64,000 bases of DNA, taken from the NCBI GenBank assembly GCA_049999725.1, contig JBNGIS010028758.1, positions 120,730-184,729 of the forward strand, given 5' to 3'. This document shows, in pieces, positions 46,626 through 58,665 of this stretch (its first letter is position 1; every line of letters starts with the position of its first letter). Made by a program: the position numbers and the translations under genes. The notes under the pieces were generated by a model, which made no database searches, was not told the DNA's origin, and saw only the letters and a list, made by a program, of their open reading frames with translations. Source of the DNA: Haplomitrium mnioides (taxonomy: Eukaryota > Marchantiophyta > Haplomitriopsida > Calobryales).

Positions 46626-47550
46626 GAAAGTCTTACAAGTTGTTCTATTTAAGTCATTATATTATATTGTTAAGCGGGGTACTCTTCTTGGGTACTCTTC
46701 TTCCCCTATCTCATAGTCCTTGTAACAAAATAAGAGCCCCTCTTGGAGAGCGTGAATAGAGCACCCTTTACAACTTTTACACTAATGGGGAAAATAATAA
46801 AATACTAACTTTATTAGAGCAAATAGAGAGCAGATGGGAGGAATTTGTCTAAGAAAAGAGTAGGATGGCTCACATGGCCTCTGTTCCTATCAAATTCTCA
46901 TCGCCATTCTCTTTGTTGTCAAATTCTATTGTTGCTACTTCCTCGCGCCCTCTCAGACTTTCTTCTGAAACCACTCTCTAGTTCCTCAATCAAGCACCTC
47001 GCATCCTTGCCTTGCCTCTCTCCACTTGGTGGTTCCCTCTTCATTGTTTGCCCTCATCTTTTTGAGTTTTTTCCTCATGGCTGCCTTGCACAATGCCGAA
47101 TCGTGCTCCAGCTATAAGTTGTCTGCAAGGTAGGAGGAGGAGAAAGAAAGGAAAGATAAAAGAATAGGAAAGAAGGGGAACAGAGTAGAATAGACAAATC
47201 AGCATAAAACATAGAAGAATAGACTAGAAGAATTCAATGGAATAAATCAATAAAATAAAATTACTAATATTACATTGTACTATACTCAACGAAGATACAG
47301 GGTACACAAAGCACTGAGGACAGATTACACAAGGAGAAAAGTGACATATAAGAATACAAATGACAAGCAGCTTGCAAGCCAAGGGTGAGGCCCTTTGCTC
47401 CAAATCTCATCGATGACCTCTCGAGTGATTTCTCTTTCCTACATCAAATTGGGCCAACCCTCCAATGAATCTGAACAAATATGCTTTTTTAAGACTCTAG
47501 ACAACTCCTCAAACTGATTTTACCCTCTTTGCTCCCCTTGTGCAACATGT
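46626..47550. other. Unrecognised sequence before gypsy pol
   Basis: AT-rich and purine-rich stretches. A short plus-strand frame (46845-47117) is Leu/Ser-rich with no family match. No other feature seen. Confidence 0.4.
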
Positions 47551-48830
47551 TGATCAATTTGGGGCTCTAAGTGCTGTACTAGGCCGAGTTAAACACAAAA
47601 CTTTGAAAAAACCCGGTTGACATGGACAGTCAAAGAGGACTCCAACAAGGAAGGGACCTTCTAGGTACACTATCTAGATCAGCTAACCGAGAGTGATCTA
47701 TTAGAGACTTAACTCGTGGGAGCTACACTCCTAGAGATTCCAGTTATAGAGTAGTAGCCATAGAGAAAGAAGAGGTGGATATAGTCGTCAAAGTAGAGTT
47801 GTCATATATTTCTTTTTTTTTAGCAGATTTAGACCATAGTTGGGTAGGAAGCTCATGAGTGCATCGAGGAAGAGTCACGGGGCAAAAATCAACATTAGTG
47901 GAAACTTACTGAAATTCCACTAATTGGGATAGAACATAGACCATTAGGTTGGACCTATATCAAGACATGGAGATCATAAAAGGAATAACTTACCAAGTGG
48001 AGTTCTACCTCACTTCACAAGCCAAAAAAGTCCTATCCTAGGTCTTTGAAAGCTAATAAGATGTGTTTTTTTTGGCATCATTCTAACTTGCAAATAGTTC
48101 TTAGAGAGTTCGGATAACTTCATATTGACCTCAAACCCTCACCCATACTTGTCGGACAAAAAGAATAACAACTAAACCGCATGATGTCCCTAATGGTGAA
48201 AGAAGAGGTGGACAAGTTGTTGAAAGTTGAGTTCATCTGTCATGTGATAAAGAGTAAGTGGGTACCACCTTTAGTGGTGGTGTTTAAGAAGCTAAGACTG
48301 GATGAAAAGCCAAAAATGAGAGTATGCCAAGACTATGATAGGATCAATCTAGTCACTTAAAATAACCATTACTTGTTACTGTTCATCGATAGAGTACTAG
48401 ATTTTGTAATAGCCCACAAAGTATATAACTTCATGGTCAGCTACTCATGCTACAAAGAGGTATGGAGTCAGCTAAAGAACTAGCTCAAGACAACTTTTAC
48501 CATATAGTGGGGGGTATTTGCTTTTTGGCAGATGCCATTTGGACTATGTAGTGTCTTAAGAACCTTCCAACATCTTGTGATGAATATGTTCGACAATTAC
48601 TTGTGGAAGTTCTTGGAGATCTTCATCAATGACTTTGTGGTCTATGGGAAGGCCATAGAGCATGTAGAAAATCCGAGATTGACTTTTCGAGGGTGCAAAG
48701 ACATATGGTTAAGGCTAGACCTAAGTAAATGCTTCTTTGTAGTCCAAGAAGGTATATTATTGGGTCACAAGATATTTTCTAGAGGTATTGAAGTAACTAA
48801 GAGAAAAACAATTGTTATTTTGAGCAAGAA
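47551..48830 (+). pseudogene. Ty3/gypsy reverse transcriptase remnant (5' part of the split pol)
   Basis: Decayed gypsy RT. Recognisable blocks are KEEVDKLLKVEFI (about 48205-48240), KPKMRVCQDYDRINLVT (48310-48355), HKVYNFMVSYSCY (about 48418), QMPFGLCSVLRTFQ (48528-48570), FLEIFINDFVVYG (48610-48650) and LLGHKIFSRGIEV (48757-48795). The catalytic Y/F-x-DD box is FIND, with Asn at 48628-48630 in place of the first Asp. There are stops near 48358 and 48480. The frame reads ...KTIVILSKN and is then cut; the next residues expected lie at 60446. The upstream part 47551-48100 is probably older gag/protease sequence but is not recognisable. Confidence 0.82.
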
Positions 48831-48946
48831 TTGCTTTTGAGTTCTTGTTTTATTTCACACTCAAGAAAAATTATTTTCAAATTTGAACTTCAAAAATTAC
48901 ATTTTTTGTGAATTTTTTTAACAAATGGTTTTTTAGCTTGCAATTT

Positions 48947-49046
48947 NNNNNNNNNNNNNNNNNNNNNNNNNNNNNNNNNNNNNNNNNNNNNNNNNNNNNN
49001 NNNNNNNNNNNNNNNNNNNNNNNNNNNNNNNNNNNNNNNNNNNNNN
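48947..49046. other. Assembly gap (100 N)
   Basis: One hundred N bases, the conventional size for a scaffold gap of unknown length. It separates the left gypsy junction from the rest of the unit. Confidence 0.99.
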
Positions 49047-49858
49047 TTCTTTTATTTATATACTCATATTATTGTAAAATCATTTTTATATCAAATATTT
49101 TGTGGAAACAAAATTTTAAAAGCATTATATTTAAAGAAGATAAGCACTAAAAGATAGAATATTTTTAAACCATATTATACTTCAATCACAATATTTTAAT
49201 GCTTTCTACAATATTCAAAAGACATTAAACTTACCAAAAACTAAAACATTTACAAAAAATACATTCAAAGCAAAGGTGATGCATAGACGAGCACTCGCAT
49301 CTTCTAACATATGCTTTCAACTTCCAACTATATACAAAAAAGTTGAAAACAAAAAAGAACAAATGTGGTCATATAGACTTCCGTATGAATATCCTCACAA
49401 CATCATCTCTTTCAATCAAAATCAATCAAGTATTCATATGGATTCATACACTCAATCTCTCATAACTTGCACAAATCTATTCCAAAAATAAAAATCAAAG
49501 AAGTGACTAGTGTGATGAATGATTTCAGAATTCATAGTTTTAATATATATATTTTTAAAGATTAACACAAAACCAAAAAAATCTTCTGTGGAGAGATTCC
49601 ATATATCAAAACTAAAATCATTCAAACATGAATGTCTATGCTAGCATAAACTTCTTTGCATATATCTTATGAATTGCATATTGTTTTATCCAAAATTCAT
49701 TCATCCTTATAAGGTTGCCTGTCTCACTTGAACTTAATAGCATATACATTAAACATTTTCTTGTTGAAGGATCATTTATTCAAACACATGTACTTATAGG
49801 ATCTTGGACTTGAACTTTTTTTGAAATCAAATGCTTTATTATATATACAAAGTTTACA
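49047..49858. other. AT-rich flank of the methyltransferase gene, copy 2
   Basis: No gene recognised. Strongly AT-rich, lying downstream of the methyltransferase stop codon. Confidence 0.5.
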
Positions 49859-51219
49859 TCAGTCAATGACTTCTTTATCAATCTCTTCCTCCTCGTGATA
49901 GATGATGTCTTCTAAATCATATAATTAAGAAGCTTGAGCATCTATAGCCACTGATAAATCCTGTGGGGACTTTCAAGTCCCCAAATTAACAATATAGTCA
50001 TCTGATACACTTGCTGTACCAAGAGGAACAAGCTCTTTGTAGAAAGCGTAGACAACCTGTGACTCCGTAACATCTCATGGCAAAGAGGTCATTGCCAAAA
50101 CTCTCTTTGGAATAAAGATAGACTATAATATATCATATTCTATTGTATTACAAGTACATATTAATCTAAGGGCATTTATTAAACTTGTGTCAGATCTAGA
50201 GAAAAGATCTAAAATCTAATCATACTCAAACAACAAATGATCAATGAAAAATTTATGAAAAACATATGGCTTCTAGTAAACATTTATAGGAGCATCATTT
50301 CTTGGATGTTTTAGTTTCGCAAAAACTACATAGCAACTAAATACACTACGCATAATTTGACGAGGACGACAAGTTGCATCTTTGGATTGTAGATTGAACA
50401 ATGTCATGTTGGCACTTCTCCTCCTTCGTCCAACAACATATCGTCCAATACTCGTGAGCATGTGAAATTTTCGGACCACGATAATGATGAATGCTAGTTT
50501 TTTCACAACAACAATCATATAAAATTTATAAGACACAACAAAAAAAGAAATCAATTAAAAAACAAATATACTAACATAAAATAGACAATATAAACTTCTA
50601 GAAGACTAACAAGATGTTGTGGTTAATGATCCATTAGTTTTCCAAAAAGGCATACTTAACAAGGCCAAATGACCTCAAAGTGTGAATGATTACAAAAGAC
50701 CAAAAATCAGATGTTGTAATTGTTGCAAATGATAATACCATGTCAAAAATATCGTCTTTGGACAAGGGCTTTGAATCATCATGTTTGCATTCTTTAAGGT
50801 TGCTACTACATGAAATATCAGCAACAACAAGTATGAAACTTTAGGTTTCACTAGTCCTTTTAGTTGCCTAGCAGTGGGTTCCCTAAGGACTTGGTAAAAT
50901 GCTATATTGAGTCTATCTATGTACAACTTCATAATCTAATTTCTTTGCATCGACTTCTCCCTCTGAGAGATGGACAACAACTTCATTATGTTGCCTCACT
51001 TTCCACTCTCTCTCTTTCTGAAAATGAAGCAAAAAAACAGAAAGGTAAGCAACCAAGGTTGGGAACTGGCCTTGTTCTTTAAGAGCTTCTTTCACATCTT
51101 CAATTCTTTTTTGCCCTTGGCAACTTTTTGCAGGTTGACGCTTGAATGTTTTCTCACCTTGAAAAAGAAAGCAATTTATGATTCAATAACTGAAAGCACA
51201 TAATTGAAAGTGCTACTAC

Positions 51220-51520
51220 ATCAAGAAGTTCATGCACGTATGGATTTTTTTTAGCCATAGTAGGCTAAGAGTCATCTCTCTAGTTATAGAGAGACTCCTC
51301 TAACCTATGTGCATATGGACCAGAAGTCAATGCGCTTGGACTCTTGGTAATCCATGTGCGTATAGACTGTTTGTTGTCCAAGCACTAAGAGACTTTACTC
51401 TATGCACACATAGACTTCAAAGAGTCTAAGCATTAGAACTTCAAAGAGTCCATGCACACATGGAATCTTCATTCCATGTGCACATGGACTACAAATAGTC
51501 CATGTATGCATGTTATTAGC
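51220..51520. repeat. Short palindromic repeats in a methyltransferase intron (copy 2)
   Basis: Loose units with TCCATGCACACATGGA, CATGTGCACATGGACT and similar cores, equivalent in position to 1290-1690. Confidence 0.7.
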
Positions 51521-53169
51521 GGTCAAAAGAAAGGCCCAGAATAAAAAATGAATTCAAAAGATTAAAGTACAAATTTACAAACAAAAATGATTTCAAATGA
51601 AAAAATAAACTTACCAAAAGTTTCTCAAAACTCAAATAGAAAGAGTACAATTTTTATTCCGATATATAGATGGGACATTCCAACCTTGCCTCCTCCAAAA
51701 TCAAACAACAAACCTCCAAACAAAAATATTTAACCATTACCGCCAAAACTTTGTGTCTATCAAGTTTTTGAGACATCATCTCAATTGAAAGCTCTCTAAT
51801 CTCCACTCTTTACAAAATGGAAACTTTTTATTTCGCTAATAAAACTCTAAAAAGACCTCCAAAGCATCCACTTTATATCTTCCATTCTCAAAGAACCTTT
51901 GGATTTAGACTTTTGGTCTTTCACCAAGTTCTTCTACAACATTCCAAAAATTGCTTATTGCACCTCCCAAAGCTCTCCATTGTGGAGGTCAACTGCAGCT
52001 AATTGTCCTTAGAAGTGATGGTACTTTCAAAAGTGGACTTTGGTTTTATTTCCAAAGTCTTCAAGGCTAACTCACGCTTTAACCTTTAGGATAAAATCAT
52101 CTCGCTCTCTATAATAGTTGATGCCAGTATTGAACCATCTAGATGGAAGTCATCTCCAACCAATACCGCTGGTTATAATTGTCATATATGGCAAAAATTT
52201 GAGCTTCTATAAGTGTCATCTCCACGTAAACATAACAATTAGAGACAACAAAATTGGATTTTTTGCTCCATACTTTGTGATCAAATTCTACCTTGCAACA
52301 ACGCTATAATTGCCTCATGAAATCTTGTAGCGATATTTGTCAAGGTTCATGATGTCAAACTTTGACTTATTTCTTAACCCACACTTTGGGTCTACAACCA
52401 CAATAAAGAAAGAGTGAGCATACTTGTTGGTAGCCATGCATTGGGCAAATAGCTCCACAAAATCCTCATTTAATCTCTTTGTCTAAAAATTGCCCCTAGT
52501 TGTCCATTCTTAGCTTTGGTAGATTAAGGTTCTCTAGCCAAATTGTTATTTTGTTTTCATGAATCTTATATCACTGGATGGTAGATTCATAGATTTTATT
52601 TTCATCTTCTTCAAAAATTGTCCAAGAATCAACATGTTCTCTCTCTCTTGGAATGTTCTAAACCCCTTGTGCACGTGCCACTTTGATCTTGAAGTTGGTG
52701 GTTTTGGTACAGGCTCATGCTAAACCTCTTTTTTAGAGCTACTTAAAGAGGAAGAAGAAGAAGATTGCAATTAAGAGCTTGGAGGAGACGGTGAAAGAAC
52801 TCGCTCCAAACGAATTGGTTGTGCTCGCGCTAGTTTCTTCTTCTACAAAGTCAATTTTTTCTTTGTTGAGCCTTTTGCCAGCTTGGCTTCTTTTCTTTTC
52901 TTTTGAGTTGATAGTCGACTTGTTGCTTTGATTGCAAATGTTATCACCATAGTATGAGATATGCATTGAGTCATACTCAATTGAGGTTTAACCTTCAAAA
53001 AACTTTGACACAACATAAATTTGATGAAATTTCTTTCAAGACGCTTTGCATCAAAGTACCCATTGACAAAGTCAGATAGAAACCATGAAAGATGAAACAT
53101 AACAAAAGACTAGAATCAAAAACTTTAAATTGAAAAAACCAACACCCAAGTGAACACATTTGACTGAGT

Positions 53170-53670
53170 TACAGTAAGTTCATGCTCGCAAGGACTCACA
53201 AGTCAATGTGTGTATAAAATCTTGAGTCTAAGCACTCTTGCACTAAGGACTCTATGCATGCATGGACTCATGAGTCCTTGGGAGTGGGGATTTAGAAGTT
53301 TAAACATATCTAGACTCATGAGTCCATGCACACATGAAGTCCTAAGTCCAAGAGCACTTAGCCTCCAAAGTCCATGAGCACATGGACTCAAGAGTTTAGG
53401 TGCGTAAGAACTATGAAGTCCATGCATATATGCACTCAAGAGTCTATGCATGCATGGACTTCCTAGTTCTTGGGCAAAAAGACTCTCAAGTCTATTCTTG
53501 CATGGACTTTTGAGTATAAGCAAGCAGAGGCTCTCGAGTCCCAACAAGCAAGGATTCTCGAGTTTGTGCAAACACGGTCTTGAGAATCCCTTCGAGAAAG
53601 GACTCAAGAGTCCACACAAGCAAAGACTCTCGAGTCCATATTCAGAGTCCATGTGAGTATGGACTCGTGA
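53170..53670. repeat. 24-bp minisatellite in methyltransferase intron 1 (copy 2)
   Basis: About twenty degenerate 24-bp units with GGACTC, AGAGTCC and CATGCATGGAC cores. They create spurious open frames on both strands. The position equals the array at 3340-3720. Confidence 0.85.
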
Positions 53671-54046
53671 CAAAAAAAATATAGAGTTAGGATTTTGTAC
53701 CTTTCCATCCTTGTATGGTTCTTTAAAGTCTAATATAAATAGATCTCTTGCCTTTATTTTGTTGAATTAGAACTTCTTTAGAGAGGCATTGTAGAGACTG
53801 ATTCCACCTTTGATTGCACAAAGAGCCCAATGTGGGCTTTGAGCCACTTTTAAATCATAGAAACTTTGACCAAAAGGCATTTGTTGAATTTTTCACCCTT
53901 GCCTTGGAAAATATACAAACAATGGTCAATGCACAAGGAACTAGACATTCATTGGCTCGTTGTATTGGCTCAAGTAGCTTCAAAACATTGGCATACCAAT
54001 AAGGCTTCAATTGTGTTAGTTGTGGAGTTGTTGTTTGAGACGCCAT

Positions 54047-54915
54047 TTTCCAAGGTACCAAAAAAGGATAAAAGCTTGACTCTAAAAATGAAAGAGAAAA
54101 AGGCAATATAAAAAAGAAGGGCAAAATAAACTAAATGATAAAAATTTGCAAAAATGACGACGAGAGAAAAAATTGATCTTGTAGCTACTCTCATGACAAT
54201 GGAAAGAAACTTTCCATTGTCGTTTCTTTTACATTTGAAATTCAAAAAAACTAATTTTCCCACCGAAAGATGATTTATTTAGCTCTTTACTTATAGGTTT
54301 TCACAATGGAAAAAAAGGTTAGTATACAAAATAAAGCTTACTTTTGTCTTTTTAGTTTCTTTTTTTCTTTGGCTTCAAAAACTTTGCTTTATTTTTTCGT
54401 GTTGTGAACTTTTACTTAAAAAACCATATATTCTAGATACTAATGTTTACTGGAGTTATTTGCTTCAATCATTCATTGAAATGTTTTATTTTTTATTTGT
54501 ATTTTTAAATGACAAGAGTGTCAATAGGTAAGAAATGACTATAACTTCAAGATTCTTGCTTAAAAAAAGGTGTAACTTTTGACAAACAATTTGAGAAACT
54601 TTCAAACCATCATTTTGAGGAAGGAAGCATTGGCAAACCAAGAACATCAAGTGTGATGGCTAGTATTCTTGGAAAAATCATGCCACTTGTTGAACAAGGT
54701 ACATGAATAGATGAAGATTGTGGGAATGAACTCTATACAAGCATATGATCAAGGATTGGGATCTGTGCACATATAGGATTCAAAACTCAACCTTTTGCAT
54801 GCATAGAATCTAACTTACCAATCAAGCGATCAAAGTTTATTCCTTCTAGAGGTTTTCAAAACACCAAGACCAATGCACGTGTAGGATTGGACACTCTAAC
54901 CAAACTTTATTTCAA
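54047..54915. other. Divergent intergenic region between the two unit genes (copy 2)
   Basis: About 0.9 kb of AT-rich DNA between the methyltransferase start and the recognisable DUF7869 coding. It is the probable shared promoter region. Similarity to copy 1 is seen at both ends (54060-54156 with 4130-4238, and 54565 onward with 9768 onward), so it is the uninterrupted version of the site now holding the gag-only element. GCGC/TGCA repeats occur at 54740-54900. Confidence 0.6.
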
Positions 54916-57900
54916 TGGAACTAGAACTTCTCCTTTGGGATTCAAGAACAACAAAGACCCCTTGAAGGCAACTAGCTAGCATTTAAGTCACAATCACCAA
55001 AATGTTGTGGAGGTGTCTTTGTTAGCAATCGATGAGGACGACAAAGTCCAAGATCCACATATATTTGTTCAAAAGGCTAAAAGCATGTAATCAGATAGCT
55101 GCTTCAGTTTTGATGGTGATACACTATTGCTATTGACAACACTTAAGCGACAAGTGAATTCTACACAAGTAGGACTTCAAACCAAGAATGCAAGACTATT
55201 TGGAAATGGAAAATGACGAGGGAAATTGTTCGATGACAATTGAAGGAATGATTAAAGAAATGAGTTTCAATCACAAAATATTTCTTTGGAGTTATCGATA
55301 AGAGCTTCGATTGTGTTAGAAAAGATATTGAAAGTTGTTTACCTAGATCAAAAAAGCAATTATAGAGAACGAAAAATATTTCCAATCATGTATAAGATCT
55401 TGAAAATAATGCTTTATCTCCAATAGCTAGATTTGCATATGAACCCAATCGACCGACCAAACATAAGAGTTCTTTGTCTGAGCTAAAACCAAAATGAGTA
55501 AATTCTTTATATGACAATTCATTTCCAAAATTTCATCATGCTGAATCTTCATAAAGCAAAATCTTCATACGATGTCAATTTTGAAACTGAGGAGAATTTT
55601 ATAATATTGAAATATTGTTTGTTGTTGTGCAAGACTGGTTTCTTAAAAGGTGCAAGAAAAATATATTTTAGAAAAAGCAAGAAGAATCAAGATAGTACAT
55701 TGTAGTGAGGAGCATCAAGAAAAGATTCCAACCTTAACAATCAATTTACTCTACTTGGCGGTACCATTGTATGTGGGCGAGCCTTCAAATTAATGTTATT
55801 TGTAGGGAATGATAGAATTCAAAAGATACAAAATCTCATGAATGTAGATTCTAGAGGTACTTTTAGAAATAGAGAATTATCTACCAAAAGAATATTCCTG
55901 CGTGAGTGGATGGAAAATTTTTCTCAAAGACACTATAAGAAAATACTGACTCATAAAGTTTATAATTTGCTAGATACTTCTACCAAATGGGAAGTTTATA
56001 ACTACTATACATTTTATTTGAAAGAGAAGAAACTCGATTGCATTCTAAATTTATCTAGTTTTGCAAAGCATTAGAGAAAGCATTTTCCAAGTATCAAAAT
56101 TTCAAAATGCAATAGATTTTCCACTAGTGAAATGTACAAAACTAAATCGATGTGGGAGAAATCCGTTTTGAAGGCCAAAAAAGGTAATAAACTGCTTTGG
56201 GTTTTAAAATCAAAGATTATTAAAACTCATTAGATGAAAGATGTGATTCTAGAACTAACTAGAGCCAAAGTTAACCTTGGAGATGTTGTTCTTTATGACC
56301 ATATCAGTGCATAGATTTTGTTATTGTTGGTTTGAATCATAAATGTGCCTTGTGTTCAAAAGATCCTAGAAATTGTTGTTGTTGTTTGTGACTCTCTACA
56401 TGCATAGGGGTTGTTATTATTTGTTTGAATCCTAAGCACGTCTTGAGTCAAATGCAATGTAAAAATTGTTTTTGTTGTTGTTGATCTTTGATACTTCATG
56501 CTCACATAGGTTTTGCTATTGTTGCTTTTAATCAAAGTCACGCCTAGAGTAAAAGCGAGTTTCAGAATTGTTGTTGTTGTTTGAGACCATATGTACACAT
56601 GGATTTTGTTATTTTTTCTTTCAATCCGATGCGCGACTAGAGTCAAAGAAAGCCAATGAATTGTTGTTGTTGTTTTCTTACCATATGCACATTTAAGTTA
56701 TTTGATTGTTTCTTTGAATCCTATATGCGCATAGAGTCAAAGCAAGCATAGAAATTGTAGTTGATGTTGACCCTACATATGCAAAGGTTTTCTATTCTTG
56801 GTTTGAATCTCAAGTGCACGTAGAGTCAAAGCAGACTTATGAATTGCTAGCGTTGTTTGTTGTCCTAAGGATACCTTATTTTTGTTATAATTTTTGTGAA
56901 TCTTATGCATATTTAGGGTCAAAATGAGTCTTTGAATTGTTGTTTATCGTGTTGATTCTTTGTGCTCAAAAGGTTTGTTAGTGTTGGATTGAATATTTTG
57001 TATATGTAAAGTTATCTTTTAAAGTTCTCGACATGAAGACATGTTTTATATAAGTGTTTATATATTTTGGTTTTTTAAATGATACAAAGAAATATAATTG
57101 TCGATTGTTTCTTCATCGTAACCAACAAATGAAAGAAAGAACAAAAATTGCAAACCATCGAAGAAAATGTTACGTTGATGGTAAAAACTACTTGGACATT
57201 GTGATCAATAGCATAGATCAAAAGAAAACAAATAATTTTACATTGGCCTTCACCACCAAAAAACATGGACGAAGATTGTTTTGTCAGTGTGCATGTTGTT
57301 GGTGCATTAATTTTCAATCATATTCCCTCTTTGAGGGTCTTCATAACCTATAAAAATTTGAGAAGTTACTCCAATTTGATTATTACAGTGCTCAATAAAA
57401 TATTGTGTGAGTTTCAATGGTCATTAACTCCCACCTTGTATCTTCAGTTGGACAATATGATAAGAGAGAATAAGAATTCCAATTTATTTGGATTTCTTAG
57501 TCTCTTGATAGCCAAGATTGTCCTTCAAAAAATCAAAGTGAGATTTTCTTATGGTTGCCTATACTCACAATCAAATAAATCAAATGTTCAAATGATTCTT
57601 GAAATGTTTGGAATGTGTCAACGCTTTTACGATAACAATTCTTTGCCAAGCGCTACAATTTTCTTATAGTCCAAAACCACAAGTAACTCTTCTACTAGAG
57701 ACTTGGGATTTCAAGTTGTTTCTGCAACAACATCCCTCATTGGTTTCAAAGATAAATGATGGTTACCTTCAATCAATAATTCAAGCTCAAGTTGAGTGAT
57801 TCAAAGACAAAGATTTAGAGAAAGCAATTTTTAATAGATGAATTTTGGTTACCTCGAGATGGTAATTTTCAACTCAAGTGTCTACTTGAAGCAGACAAAG

Positions 57901-58665
57901 AAATTCTAAGTATAATGTTGATCCTCTTGAAGGTTTATTCTAAAATCAAATGATCTAAAAAAGAAGCAAGAGAAGATGATACCGAGAATGTGGTCTTCAA
58001 AATTAAGAACAACATAAGTGAGAACTGCTACAAGCTCTTTAAAGATTCAAATATTCAACAGCGGAATGACTTTTTACTTTCTCAACAAGAGATTGTGGTG
58101 TACATCATTGAAAAAAAGAGACAAGGATTTGAAACAAAATTCATGTTCTAGCTTCACAATCTTCAAAAACTTTTAATGATTCTCAAAATGTTGGTGTAGC
58201 CTCATAAGTTGATGTTTACCAACCAAAGGTAAGGATTCTTAAAGCTTTGGTGTAACCTCTCAAGTTGATGTCCACCAACCAGATGAAGAGGCTCTAGTAG
58301 AATGTATACTTTGTATACATCGAGAAATCTATGATGGAGCATCTAGGCTACAAGAAGGATTCATTTCACATCAAATCAGATATATGCATAAATTTGGCAA
58401 CATATATGATGTGAAAGCCAAAATGTTTATTTGTGTTGTTACGCCACTCAACCCAAAAGACAAATCATTTTAGATTGCAAAATTTCTCAAATTTTTGTCA
58501 TTTGACAGAGAAAAACCTCCAAGTCCAAAACAAGTATGTGTTCAATAGTTTGCTTGTGAGGTTGAGAATGCGTTTTTTAGACAATACTTTCCAGAAAAAA
58601 TAGCAACTACAAAAGGAAAATGCAAATCCAAATTACATATTGGTGTACTTAATGAAAACATATGA
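54916..58665 (+). pseudogene. DUF7869-type RNase H-like (putative transposase-related) protein, copy 2
   Basis: A longer paralogue of the gene at 10086-13436. The acidic N-terminus (54916-55440) includes FVQKAKSM and SFDGDTLLLLTTLKR. Next come YCLLLCKTGFLKGAR (about 55612), FTLLGGTIVCGRAFKLML (55748-55800) and LTHKVYNLLDTSTKWEVYNYY (near 55948-56010). Exon 1 ends at a GTAATA donor (56184) and the next exon starts near 57090 with MKERTKIANHRRKCY. The core has SIDQKKT (about 57210), LYLQLDNMIRENKN (57435-57475; Asp at 57451) and a VAYTHNQIN-like segment (about 57555) where copy 1 has VGHTHDQID. A C-terminal block at 58370-58665 resembles the BAH-like tail of this family (IAKFLKFLSFDREKPP). Stops and frameshifts abound. 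The start codon is not determined. Confidence 0.7.
56290..57010. repeat. About 92-bp tandem repeats in the DUF7869 intron (copy 2)
   Basis: Around eight diverged units, each with a GAATTGTTGTTGTTGTTTG segment, a CATATGCGCATAG-like core and TTTGAATC. The intron of copy 1 carries only about three comparable units. Confidence 0.75.

Larger units (their letters stand above)
49859..54046 (-). pseudogene. ParB-like/DNA amino-methyltransferase fusion, copy 2 (decayed)
   Basis: A full-length but inactivated paralogue of the gene at 1-4130. It starts at 54046 (MASQTTTPQLTQLKPYWYAN) and ends with an acidic tail EEEEIDKEVID and stop at 49859. Homologous blocks are FVNGYFDAKRLERNFIK (about 53050), the ParB-like LDKYRYKIS (about 52330), GLVKPK (about 50840) and KHPRNDAPINVY (about 50290). 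Both catalytic motifs are lost: motif IV reads D-I-S-C-S-S-N (50799-50819) where copy 1 has DIPYGYN, and motif I reads D-L-F-S-R-S-D-T-S (50183-50209) where copy 1 has DLCSGSGTG. Frameshifts and stops are numerous. The splice acceptor near 51018 and the intron 1 donor near 53700 agree with copy 1. It faces away from DUF7869 copy 2, whose recognisable coding begins about 0.9 kb away. Confidence 0.75.

Noticed and set aside
53203-53673. 156-residue minus-strand frame
   Set aside because: Same reason: a 24-bp intron minisatellite, with an open frame on the opposite strand as well.
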